This document shows, piece after piece, positions 50,852-58,995 of a DNA stretch of 64,000 nucleotides (positions within the stretch are counted from its first letter, which is position 1; the number at the start of each line of letters is the position of its first letter). The notes below the pieces were generated by a model that searched no databases, was not told where the DNA came from, and saw only the letters and a program-made list of their open reading frames with translations. The DNA is taken from positions 93,929 to 157,928 of the forward strand of contig WBUL01000011.1 of assembly GCA_008933735.1 (NCBI GenBank), given 5' to 3'. A program made the translations under genes and the position numbers. Source of the DNA: Anaerolineae bacterium (GTDB taxonomy: Bacteria > Chloroflexota > Anaerolineae > Aggregatilineales > J027).

Positions 50852-51334
50852 CTACATCTTATATCCGATTTTTCGCAAAAAGTCTTTGCGGTAGGCGATG
50901 TCGCTTTCAGCCTCAATGCCTTTGGTTCTAAGGCCGTCGATCACACCCAGAATACCCCGCCCCTGCTCCGTTTCCGCGATGACAACTTCTGTTGGATTGG
51001 CCGTCGCGCAGAAAACCCGGCAGACTTCCGGCACATTTTTAATGGTATTCAACACATTAATCGGGAAAGCATTTTCGAGGAATACGATAAAACTATGACC
51101 TGCCGACAGCGCCATCGCGTTCTTCTTTGCCAGTTCGACCATTTCATCGGATGTACCGCTAAAACGCACCAGCGATGGGCCAGAAGCTTCGCAAAAGGCT
51201 ACCCCGAATTTGATTCCGGGCACGGTGCTCACCAGGGCTTCGTGAATGTCCTCAATCGTTTTAATAAAGTGCGACTGGCCCAGAATAAAGTTTAAATTTT
51301 CCGGTTTTTCGATCTTGACGATGCTGAGTTCCAT
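50852..51334 (-). CDS. Adenosine-specific kinase family protein (PF04008)
   Basis: This 160-residue protein matches the archaeal/bacterial adenosine_kin family along its length: LNFILGQSHFIKTIEDIHEA, KFGVAFCEASGPSLVRFSGT, AGHSFIVFLENAFPINVLN, CRVFCATANPTEVVIAET, and RGILGVIDG. The family is named from a structural and binding study; kinase activity is not firmly established. AAGGAAC precedes the ATG. It is divergent from ppsR across 61 bp. Confidence 0.9.
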   Translation of the reverse strand: MELSIVKIEKPENLNFILGQSHFIKTIEDIHEALVSTVPGIKFGVAFCEASGPSLVRFSGTSDEMVELAKKNAMALSAGHSFIVFLENAFPINVLNTIKNVPEVCRVFCATANPTEVVIAETEQGRGILGVIDGLRTKGIEAESDIAYRKDFLRKIGYKM

Positions 51335-51395
51335 GATATGTTCCTTCTCCAGAAGCTATATTAGGATACTGATTTTACCTGCAAAGGTGGGCGGT

Positions 51396-52214
51396 ATGGC
51401 AAAAGAACCGATTTACATTGTTTCAGGCGCACGCGGCACCAGTGGCGAGCGTGTGCTGCGGACCGCGCTGGCACAATTTGAAAATGAAGATGTTCCTATT
51501 TTTATCATAGGCGATGTGCTGGAACGGTCACAAATTGATGAGGTCGTCAAAGAAGCGCTGGAAAACAACGGCAGTATCGTCCATACCCTGGTGAATGCTG
51601 ATCTGCGCGGCTACCTGACCCGCCTCGCCCAGGAGAAAAACATCCCGTCTGCCGATCTGATGGGGCCGGTGCTGATGCTGCTCAAGCGGATTACCCAGAA
51701 AGAGCCCATCGGAAAACCCGGTCTGTACCGTGAGCTGCGTGAAGAATACTTCAAGAAAATCGAAGCCATTGAATATACAGTTGACCACGACGATGGGCGC
51801 AAAGTGGAAGAACTGGACAAGGCTGAAATTGTCTTAACAGGGGTGTCGCGGGTCGGCAAAACACCGCTCAGCATGTATCTCTCAACCCTGGGATGGAAGG
51901 TGGCCAATGTTCCCTTGATGCAGGGTGTCACACCCCCACAAAAGCTGTTCGAAGTTGACCATCGCCGCGTGGTTGGTCTGACGATTGACCCTGGTCAACT
52001 GATCGCCTACCGGACACACCGCCAGGAGCATCTGGGAGCCGGCAGAGGCGCAGCTTACACCAACCCCAAAGCCCTGTGGGAGGAACTGGAATACGCCAAC
52101 CAGATTTTCCGTAAAGGCAAATTCTCAGTGGTCAACACGACCGATAAGCCTATTGAGGAAAGCGCGAACGAAGTCCTGACCCATGTCATGCGGCGTTTAA
52201 CCCGAAAAACGTGA
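51396..52214 (+). CDS. ppsR: PpsR/PPDK regulatory protein (bifunctional kinase/Pi-dependent phosphorylase)
   Basis: This 272-residue protein is of the DUF299 family: IYIVSGARGTSGERVLRTAL at the N-terminus, P-loop GVSRVGKTPLSMYLSTLG near residue 145, KVANVPLMQGV, GLTIDPGQLIAYR, and SVVNTTDKPIEESA. It inactivates and reactivates phosphoenolpyruvate synthase or pyruvate phosphate dikinase by reversible threonine phosphorylation. Its target enzyme is not in the window. I choose the ATG at 51396 with AAAGGTGGG upstream. Confidence 0.94.
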   Translation: MAKEPIYIVSGARGTSGERVLRTALAQFENEDVPIFIIGDVLERSQIDEVVKEALENNGSIVHTLVNADLRGYLTRLAQEKNIPSADLMGPVLMLLKRITQKEPIGKPGLYRELREEYFKKIEAIEYTVDHDDGRKVEELDKAEIVLTGVSRVGKTPLSMYLSTLGWKVANVPLMQGVTPPQKLFEVDHRRVVGLTIDPGQLIAYRTHRQEHLGAGRGAAYTNPKALWEELEYANQIFRKGKFSVVNTTDKPIEESANEVLTHVMRRLTRKT

Positions 52215-52229
52215 CGTAATGTATATAAT

Positions 52230-52258
52230 TTGACAAACTGGTTTCTAAAAGTTAGTAT
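52230..52258 (+). promoter_or_regulatory. Promoter of the lyase-LeuCD-CaiB operon
   Basis: TTGACA (perfect -35, 52230-52235), a 17-bp spacer, and TAGTAT (-10, 52253-52258), 35 bp before the ATG at 52294. Confidence 0.7.
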
Positions 52259-52293
52259 ATTTGTAGTAATGTTATAACAAAGATACGGATGCA

Positions 52294-53175
52294 ATGCAGG
52301 TTGAGATTATCGAAGTAGGCCCCCGTGATGGTCTGCAACGTGAAAAGACATTCATCCCTACCGATCAAAAAATTACGCTGATACAAAAGCTGGTCGAGGC
52401 AGGACTGCGGCGCATCCAGGTTACCTCCTTTGTCCATCCAAAAGCCGTGCCTCAAATGGCCGACGCGGAGCAGGTTTGTGCGGGGCTGTCTCATGTGGAG
52501 GGGGTGGTTTACAGCGGCCTCGTACTGAATCTGAAGGGGCTGGAACGGGCGCGGAACGCCGGGTTAAACGATGTCGATGTCTCCATTTCTGCCAGTGATT
52601 CTCACAGCCGACAGAACGCCAATATGTCCCTGGCAGATGCACAGACGCACTTTCATGAGATGGTCGCCCGTGCACGTGAATACGGTCTGACGATACGGGG
52701 TGGGATTCAATGCGCCTTTGGTTATTATGAAAATGATGTCACCGATGATTTAGTGATTGAACTTGCCCGCCAGCATCTCGCGCTTGGCCTTGATGAGCTG
52801 GCACTGGCAGACTCTACAGGTATGGCGAACCCCGCGCAGGTCGCACGACTTTTGGCAAAAATTATCCCAATGGCAGAAGGGAAACCCGTCATTTTACATT
52901 TACATGACACCCGCGGGATGGGGCTAGCCAATGTGGTTGCTGCGCTGGAGGCGGGCTGCTGCCATTTTGACACCGCTTTTGGTGGGCTGGGCGGCTGCAA
53001 TTTTATCGAAAAAGCGACGGGCAACATTGCGACCGAAGACACCGTTTATATGCTGCACGCGATGGGTTATCAAACGGGAGTCGATATTGCAAAAGTCGCC
53101 GAAGTCTCGAAAATGATGGAATCGCTGCTCGGAAAACAATCACTGCCGGGGAAAATGTATCAGCTTTTAGGGTAA
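52294..53175 (+). CDS. mvaB: HMG-CoA lyase / citramalyl-CoA lyase family protein
   Basis: This 293-residue DRE-TIM barrel lyase has EVGPRDGLQREKTFIP (active-site Arg and Asp), VTSFVHPKAVPQMADAEQV, DVSISASDSHSRQNANMS, metal ligands in HLHDTRGMGLANVV, and FGGLGGCNF with the catalytic cysteine region. It cleaves 3-hydroxy-3-methylglutaryl-CoA to acetyl-CoA and acetoacetate. In Chloroflexus a homologue cleaves (R)-citramalyl-CoA to acetyl-CoA and pyruvate. With the CaiB transferase and LeuCD-type genes downstream, the citramalyl-CoA role fits at least as well. The start ATG lies 2 bp before leuC-type gene end spacing and follows the promoter at 52230. Confidence 0.9.
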   Translation: MQVEIIEVGPRDGLQREKTFIPTDQKITLIQKLVEAGLRRIQVTSFVHPKAVPQMADAEQVCAGLSHVEGVVYSGLVLNLKGLERARNAGLNDVDVSISASDSHSRQNANMSLADAQTHFHEMVARAREYGLTIRGGIQCAFGYYENDVTDDLVIELARQHLALGLDELALADSTGMANPAQVARLLAKIIPMAEGKPVILHLHDTRGMGLANVVAALEAGCCHFDTAFGGLGGCNFIEKATGNIATEDTVYMLHAMGYQTGVDIAKVAEVSKMMESLLGKQSLPGKMYQLLG

Positions 53176-53177
53176 CT

Positions 53178-54434
53178 ATGGGACAAACTGCATCCGAAAA
53201 AATCATCTCCAGGCACGCGGGGCAAACCGTCTACGCGGGGGACATTGCGATAGTTCAGGTGGATGGCTGCATGGCAACAGACGCGACCGGGCCATTCGCG
53301 CTGAAAGCCTTCCAGGACATGGGCGGCACCAAACCCTGGGACGCCCATCGGGTCGCGCTGGTCCTTGACCATGCCACTCCCGCCCCCAATGAACGGATCG
53401 CAAATCTGCATAAGCTGCTGCGCGATTTTGCGGCGGAAACGGGCTGCCATTTTTATGATGTCGGCGCGGGAATCTGCCACCAGTTGATGGTTGAAAATGA
53501 GCACGTCCGTCCGGGTGATATTTTCACAGGCGCGGATTCACACACCCCGACCTACGGTGCGGTGAACGCCTTCGCAGTCGGGATGGGTTCAACTGATCTT
53601 GCCGCCGTCATGCTGACTGGCAGAACCTGGCTCAAAGTCCCGCAGACGATCAAAATCGAGCTGACGGGGGAACTGCGAAGAGGTATCAGCGCTAAAGATA
53701 TAATTTTGTTCCTGGTGGGTCAAATTGGCATCGCGGGCGCCACGTATAAAACCGTCGAGTTGACGGGAGAAGTGGTCACCACACTTACCCTTGCCAGCCG
53801 CATGGTGCTTGCCAACATGGTGGCGGAAATGGGCGCGAAATCCGGCCTGGTTGATCCCACCGGACTTGCATTGTGGTACGAATTTGAGCCGATCCTTTCC
53901 GACTCAGATGCGGACTTCGCCGCTGTACACCGCTTTGATGTGTCACAACTGCGGCCGCAAATCAGCATTCCTCACTCGCCGGATCAGGTCGTCCCGGTTG
54001 ATGAAGTGCGGGGGCAAAAAATCAATCACGCCTTTATCGGTTCTTGTACCAATGCTCGTATTGAGGACTTACATATGGCGGCGGCGGTGCTGAAGGGTAA
54101 AAAACTCGCGCCGGGTGTACGAATGACGGTCGCACCCGCCTCCAAACGGGTGCTGGATGAAGCACTGAAAGACGGTACGCTGGCGATCCTTTCCGAGGCG
54201 GGGGCGGCGTTCATCACGTCTGGCTGTGGGCCGTGTGTGGGCACACATCAGGGCGTACCGGGGGATGGCGAAGTAGTGCTTTCGAGCACGAATCGTAATT
54301 TTAAGGGGCGGATGGGCAACCCCAACGCGCAAATTTACCTCGCTTCTCCGGCTGTGGTGGCCGCATCCGCTGTTACAGGCGAAATCACCGACCCGGCTGA
54401 CATCCTAGAAGGGGAGGCGTGGCAGCTTCGATGA
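53178..54434 (+). CDS. leuC: Aconitase-family hydratase large subunit (LeuC-type)
   Basis: This 418-residue protein is of the short archaeal-type LeuC/HacA group: FTGADSHTPTYGAVNAFAVG, the cluster cysteines in IGSCTNARIEDL and SGCGPCVGTHQG, and LSSTNRNFKGRMGN. The family isomerises 2- and 3-isopropylmalate, and related members act on citramalate/citraconate/beta-methylmalate or homocitrate. LeuA and LeuB are absent here, while lyase and CoA-transferase genes flank it, so a catabolic C5 role is plausible. It starts 2 bp after the lyase stop. Confidence 0.92.
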   Translation: MGQTASEKIISRHAGQTVYAGDIAIVQVDGCMATDATGPFALKAFQDMGGTKPWDAHRVALVLDHATPAPNERIANLHKLLRDFAAETGCHFYDVGAGICHQLMVENEHVRPGDIFTGADSHTPTYGAVNAFAVGMGSTDLAAVMLTGRTWLKVPQTIKIELTGELRRGISAKDIILFLVGQIGIAGATYKTVELTGEVVTTLTLASRMVLANMVAEMGAKSGLVDPTGLALWYEFEPILSDSDADFAAVHRFDVSQLRPQISIPHSPDQVVPVDEVRGQKINHAFIGSCTNARIEDLHMAAAVLKGKKLAPGVRMTVAPASKRVLDEALKDGTLAILSEAGAAFITSGCGPCVGTHQGVPGDGEVVLSSTNRNFKGRMGNPNAQIYLASPAVVAASAVTGEITDPADILEGEAWQLR

Positions 54435-54922
54435 ATCCGATCACAGGTAAAGCCCATGTATACGGGGACAATATCGACACGGACCGGATCATCCCCGGCA
54501 AATATACCAAAACGCTGGATGTGAGCCAGCTCGCCGAGCACGTTTTAGAAGACCTTGACCCGGAATTCCGGCACCGGGTACAGGCAGGAGATATTCTGGT
54601 GGCCGGGGAAAACTTTGGTGCGGGTTCATCGCGGGAGCAGGCACCACTTGCCATCAAATCGGCAGGGATTTCTGTGGTGGTTGCCAGGTCGTTTGCGCGG
54701 ATTTTCTACCGCAACGCGATCAATATTGGCCTGCCAGTGGTCGAAGTCAGTGACCACGCCATTGAAAACGAGCATCTGGTTGAGGTCGATCTGGAAAATG
54801 GAACGGTGACGGACAAAGACACCGGTCAAACCTATAGGGCGACCCAGATGCCAGAGGTGATGGTTAACATTCTGAATGAAGGCGGTCTGGTTCATTATCT
54901 GCGGAAATACGGGCAGCTTTAA
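54431..54922 (+). CDS. leuD: Aconitase-family hydratase small subunit (LeuD-type)
   Basis: This 163-residue swivel subunit has VYGDNIDTDRIIPGKYTKT, the active-site loop FGAGSSREQAPLAIK, and RSFARIFYRNAINIGLPVVE. It pairs with the large subunit encoded just upstream. The start ATG overlaps the leuC-type stop (ATGA). A GTG at 54419 is also in frame but sits directly on the GGGGAGG site. Confidence 0.93.
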   Translation: MNPITGKAHVYGDNIDTDRIIPGKYTKTLDVSQLAEHVLEDLDPEFRHRVQAGDILVAGENFGAGSSREQAPLAIKSAGISVVVARSFARIFYRNAINIGLPVVEVSDHAIENEHLVEVDLENGTVTDKDTGQTYRATQMPEVMVNILNEGGLVHYLRKYGQL

Positions 54923-54999
54923 TTTTTCACAGGATATTCACTCCCTGGTTGATTTGTTTTCGGTATGATACATCTGTAACCCAATGAGTGACAGAGGCC

Positions 55000-55446
55000 A
55001 TGACACCCGTATACTATGTAGTCACACCATCACCGCGTTTGAAAGAGTATCTGGAGGGCAATGAAGCAGAACGTCAAATACTGCTTGCTCCGGCCTTATT
55101 TAACCGGGATATGCCGCGCAAAATCCCGCCGTTCTGGTCAAAAAAGCCAATTGCTGAAAGTAAGGATGTGAAACTGGCTTTTCTGGCAATGGTCATCGAG
55201 CGAACAGAAAACCGCACTGCCCTGCGGCAGAAGGTTGAGGAAATCATTGGTGTACCACCCTATAAGATCGCTACCTTCGATCACTGGTGGGAGCTCCATG
55301 AAATTCGCGGCATTGTGACACTGTCTGAAGAGTCATTGACGAGTGACATTGAACCGGACACCTTAAAACTATTCGACAAAACGGGCGACCCTGCCTTTGA
55401 TCATTGGCTGGATGAGATTATCAAGACCAAAGAACAGCGCCCGTAA
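55000..55446 (+). CDS. Small protein of unknown function
   Basis: I do not recognise this protein of about 148 residues. It begins MTPVYYVVTPSPRLKEYLEG, has a basic middle (PRKIPPFWSKKPIAESKD), a helical part (RTALRQKVEEIIGVPPYK) and an acidic C-terminal third. No signal peptide, membrane helix or metal motif is seen. A GTG at 54988 would add four residues; the ATG at 55000 has GAGG very close upstream. It lies between the LeuD-type gene (77-bp gap) and the CaiB gene (14 bp), so it is probably in the operon. Confidence 0.7.
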   Translation: MTPVYYVVTPSPRLKEYLEGNEAERQILLAPALFNRDMPRKIPPFWSKKPIAESKDVKLAFLAMVIERTENRTALRQKVEEIIGVPPYKIATFDHWWELHEIRGIVTLSEESLTSDIEPDTLKLFDKTGDPAFDHWLDEIIKTKEQRP

Positions 55447-55460
55447 GGAAAGGATCCACA

Positions 55461-56684
55461 TTGGGCGATGCATTCCCCCTCGCGGGGATACGGGTATTAG
55501 AATTTACCCATGCGGTCATGGGGCCTGCTGCCGGATTGGTGCTGGCGGATTTGGGCGCGGAGGTGATCCGGATTGAGCCAGCACCGGAGGGAGACCCGAC
55601 CCGCCGACTGAAGGGCTTTGGCACAGGCTATTACACGTTTTACAACCGTAACAAAAAGAGTCTCGTAGTCAACATCAAAACCGACGAAGGCCGCGCCATT
55701 ATCCATGCCCTGATCCCGCAAACAGACATCCTGATTGAGAATTTTGCACCCGGCACGATGGAACGCCTCGGCTACGGCTACGAGACCTTATGTGAGCTCA
55801 ACCCACGCCTGATTTACTGCACACTTAAAGGATTTATGAGTGGGCCTTACGAAAAACGTCCAGCCCTGGACGAAGTCGTACAGATGATGTCCGGTCTGGC
55901 ATATATGACGGGCCCGCCGGGACAGCCACTCCGCGCGGGGGCATCCATCGTGGATATTATGGGCGGCACCTTTGGCGCACTGGCGGCGTTGGTCGCCCTG
56001 CGCGAACGTGATCAGACGGGTAAGGGCATGTATGTCAAAAATGGCCTGTTTGAAACCGCCGCCTTTATCATGGGGCAGCACATGGCCTATGCTGCTATCT
56101 CACAGGAACTGGTTCCGCCAATGCCCGCACGGGTCAGCGCCTGGGCGATTTACCGCGTCTTTGAAACGGGAGATGGCGGACAGGTCTTTGTGGGAGTCAC
56201 CAGCGACAAACACTGGGAACAATTCTGCCGTGCATTTGGCAGGGAAGATCTGCTGGCCGATGACACACTGGCGACCAACAGCCAGCGCATCAGTGCCCGC
56301 GACCGCCTGCTGCCCGAATTGGAAACCATGTTCGCCCGCATGACCAAAGAGGAAGTCATTCACCTGTGTGATGAAGCCGGAATCCCCTTCTCACCGATTG
56401 CTCGCACAGAAGATTTATTTGATGATCCGCAGTTGAACGAGGGCGGCAGCCTGCTGGAAGTCACACTGCCGGATGGTCGCGCCACCAAACTGCCCCGCCT
56501 GCCCATGCTGATCGGGACTCATGATCTGGGGCTGCGAAACGAAGCGCCCCAGGTCGGGGAACATACCCGCGAGATTTTGCAAACCCTGGTGGGTTATAAC
56601 GCCGAGCAAATTCAGAAGTTGATCGACACAGAAATCGTGACCGCTGCCGAGGACAATGGTGGAAAGCCTGGACGAACAGCTTAA
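55461..56684 (+). CDS. Class III (CaiB/BaiF) CoA-transferase
   Basis: This 407-residue protein has the N-terminal LAGIRVLEFTHAVMGPAAGL, DLGAEVIRIEPAPEGDPTR, FYNRNKKSLVVNIKTDEGR, DILIENFAPGTMERLGYGY (the catalytic Asp region lies between these), and the C-terminal LNEGGSLLEV. It moves CoA between carboxylic acids, in its best-known relatives from succinyl-CoA to citramalate, from oxalyl or formyl, or from carnitine. Next to a citramalyl-CoA-lyase-like gene, citramalate or a similar dicarboxylate is the likely acceptor. The start is TTG with AAGGAAAGGA upstream. Its 3' end overlaps the SUMF1-like gene by 29 bp. Confidence 0.9.
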   Translation: MGDAFPLAGIRVLEFTHAVMGPAAGLVLADLGAEVIRIEPAPEGDPTRRLKGFGTGYYTFYNRNKKSLVVNIKTDEGRAIIHALIPQTDILIENFAPGTMERLGYGYETLCELNPRLIYCTLKGFMSGPYEKRPALDEVVQMMSGLAYMTGPPGQPLRAGASIVDIMGGTFGALAALVALRERDQTGKGMYVKNGLFETAAFIMGQHMAYAAISQELVPPMPARVSAWAIYRVFETGDGGQVFVGVTSDKHWEQFCRAFGREDLLADDTLATNSQRISARDRLLPELETMFARMTKEEVIHLCDEAGIPFSPIARTEDLFDDPQLNEGGSLLEVTLPDGRATKLPRLPMLIGTHDLGLRNEAPQVGEHTREILQTLVGYNAEQIQKLIDTEIVTAAEDNGGKPGRTA

Positions 56685-57498
56685 GGATGAAACCCTTGAC
56701 CACGAAACGCGGGCGCAGATTGGCGAAGAACTCAACCGGATTGGCGACACCCGTGCCGGTGTAGGACTCCGCCCGGATGGGCTGCCCGACATCGCCTGGT
56801 GTCGCGTCGATGTATCAGCGGAAAAGCGTTTGTTCAGAAATGAGCGCGGCCAGGTATACGGCGAATTTGTGCTGAAGCCGTTTTCTATCGCCAAATATCC
56901 GGTGACGTACCAGCAGTTCAGGGCTTTTCACGAGTCCCCTGACGGCTTCAATAATGAGCAGTGGTGGGAAGGGCTGACCGAAAAATACCGCCAACAGGAA
57001 ATCCTTGACCAGCGAGCCCCCTATGACAACCATCCGCGTGACAGCGTATCGTGGTATCAGGCAGTCGCGTTCGCACGCTGGTTAGACGCAAAATACGCAG
57101 GCGAGATGCCCAGCACCGAAATCCGGCTGCCGCTGGAATGGGAATGGCAGTGGGCGGCACAGGGATACGATGAGCGTAGTTATCCCTGGGGAAAGCCGGA
57201 ATATCGTTTTGCCAATACGCGGGAATGCCGTCTGGGTCGGACAACCGCCGTTGGGGTCTATCCGCAGGGGCAGGCATGGTGCGGGGCGCTGGATATGAGC
57301 GGCAATGTGTGGGAATGGTGTCTGAACGAATACGCAACACCCACCCACGCCGCTTATGAAGGCCACAACAGCCGTGTCCTGCGGGGCGGGTCGTTCGTTG
57401 ATGTTGCTGAATGGGCGGTATGTGGTTCCCGCTTTAACGACCTCCCCAACCGCCGCCTGGATTACTTCGGTTTTCGGGTTGTTCGCGTAACACGATAA
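56656..57498 (+). CDS. SUMF1/FGE-sulfatase-domain protein lacking the FGE cysteine pair
   Basis: This 280-residue protein has a C-terminal formylglycine-generating-enzyme fold: FSIAKYPVTYQQFRAF, RLPLEWEWQWAAQGYDERSY, MSGNVWEWCLNEY, and VLRGGSFVDVAEWAVCGSRF. The N-terminal 60 residues are helical. In true FGEs the GGSF loop is followed by two cysteines for copper; here the first position is not Cys, so it is unlikely to make formylglycine. Related proteins act as scaffolds or as nonheme iron enzymes. It is inserted between the CaiB and amidohydrolase genes, overlapping the former. Confidence 0.86.
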   Translation: MVESLDEQLKDETLDHETRAQIGEELNRIGDTRAGVGLRPDGLPDIAWCRVDVSAEKRLFRNERGQVYGEFVLKPFSIAKYPVTYQQFRAFHESPDGFNNEQWWEGLTEKYRQQEILDQRAPYDNHPRDSVSWYQAVAFARWLDAKYAGEMPSTEIRLPLEWEWQWAAQGYDERSYPWGKPEYRFANTRECRLGRTTAVGVYPQGQAWCGALDMSGNVWEWCLNEYATPTHAAYEGHNSRVLRGGSFVDVAEWAVCGSRFNDLPNRRLDYFGFRVVRVTR

Positions 57499-57516
57499 AT
57501 TTTGAAAGATAATTTT

Positions 57517-58995
57517 ATGCTGGATTTAATAATTAAGAACGTGCGAGTTGTTCAGCCTCATCATCACACCCTGGAGACTTTAGACCTCGGTATTCAGGAC
57601 GGCAAATTCGCTGAAATTGCACCACATATCGACGCGGAACGGGCGAAACAGGTCATGGATGCTCAAAATTTGCTTGGGTTTCCTGGCCTTGTTGACCCGC
57701 ATGTGCATTTTGGCATTTATCGCCCCTTTGACGAAGATGGCCGCAGCGAAAGCAGCGCCGCCGCTGCCGGAGGTGTCACCACCTGCATCAACTATCTGCG
57801 AACAGGCAGACACTACCTGAATCGCGGCGGATTGTGGCGTGATTACTTCCCGGATGTGCTGGCATTACTGGCAGACCGTGTATATGTCGATTATGCTTTT
57901 CACCTCGCCCCGATGAGCCGACATCACATCGAAGAAATGGCGTTTCTGAACACGGAATTCGGCATTGTATCCTTCAAAAATTTCATGTTTTACGGTGGAC
58001 ACAGCCCGCACGGGCGTTCCAGCGCCCAGAATGAGTTTTTGATGCTTGACCCGGATGAGCGCTATGATTTTGCCCATCTGGAAATGATCATGCGGGAACT
58101 TGCCCGGTTAGCGCGGGAAAAACCGGCATTGGCTGATGTTTTCAGTTTGAGCCTGCACTGCGAAGTTGCGGATTTGCTGGCCGCCTACACCCGTCTCTAT
58201 GAACGGGCATCAGAAAACCTGACACCACTGGCAGCATACAGCCATGCCCACCCGCCGCATAACGAAGGGCTGGCAGTAGCGATTGCCGCTTATTTGGCCC
58301 ACGAAACAGGCTGCAAGAATATCAATCTGCTGCATTTAAGCTCACGCAAGGCAGTAGAAGCAGGTCTCAAAATGCAGGGAATCTTTCCCGAATTGAATAT
58401 TGGGCTGGAGGTGCTGCTCCTGCACTTACTTCTGGATACGGAGTCGCCCGCGCAGGCACGCGCCAAAGTCAACCCGCCCGTCCGCCCACGCGAAGATGTT
58501 GATTTTTTGTGGCAGGCCATTCTCGACCGGAAAATACACTGGTTGGGCACGGATCATGCTAACTGCCCCGCCGATCTGAAAACCGATCCTTTGCAGCCGG
58601 AGAATATCTGGCTGGCAAAGGCGGGCTATGGGAGCATTGAGTACTTGCTGTCCGGCGTTTTCAGCGAGGGCAGCAAACGCGGAATGGCGTATTCGCACAT
58701 GGCGGAACTCCTGTGCTGGGCGCCGGCGCGGCGGTTCGGTCTGTTCGGCAAAGGGGATATTGCGGTAGGCTACGATGCTGATCTGGCCCTGCTTGATCCC
58801 TACAAAACCTTCGTAATTCGTGCTGAGGATAGCCATTCGGCACAGGGTTACACACCCTTTGAGGGCATGGAACTGACCGGAAAGGTGCGGTATACCTTTT
58901 TGCATGGCAGTTTGATCTATGAAAATGGCAATATCGTCGGCACTCCCCAGGGGAAATATCTCAGGAGGCCGTATCCTCAAAGCGAAACAGCGTAG
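57517..58995 (+). CDS. Dihydroorotase/hydantoinase-like amidohydrolase
   Basis: This 492-residue amidohydrolase has metal ligands in VDPHVHFGIYRPF, a candidate lysine in VSFKNFMFYGG, LHLSSRKAVEAG, and WLGTDHANCPADL. The C-terminal GDIAVGYDADLALLDP returns to the beta-sandwich. It hydrolyses cyclic amides or imides such as hydantoins, dihydropyrimidines or dihydroorotate; the substrate is open. I choose the ATG at 57517 over the upstream TTG at 57502. Its last 35 bp overlap the 3' end of the convergent VWA-FHA gene. Confidence 0.9.
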   Translation: MLDLIIKNVRVVQPHHHTLETLDLGIQDGKFAEIAPHIDAERAKQVMDAQNLLGFPGLVDPHVHFGIYRPFDEDGRSESSAAAAGGVTTCINYLRTGRHYLNRGGLWRDYFPDVLALLADRVYVDYAFHLAPMSRHHIEEMAFLNTEFGIVSFKNFMFYGGHSPHGRSSAQNEFLMLDPDERYDFAHLEMIMRELARLAREKPALADVFSLSLHCEVADLLAAYTRLYERASENLTPLAAYSHAHPPHNEGLAVAIAAYLAHETGCKNINLLHLSSRKAVEAGLKMQGIFPELNIGLEVLLLHLLLDTESPAQARAKVNPPVRPREDVDFLWQAILDRKIHWLGTDHANCPADLKTDPLQPENIWLAKAGYGSIEYLLSGVFSEGSKRGMAYSHMAELLCWAPARRFGLFGKGDIAVGYDADLALLDPYKTFVIRAEDSHSAQGYTPFEGMELTGKVRYTFLHGSLIYENGNIVGTPQGKYLRRPYPQSETA

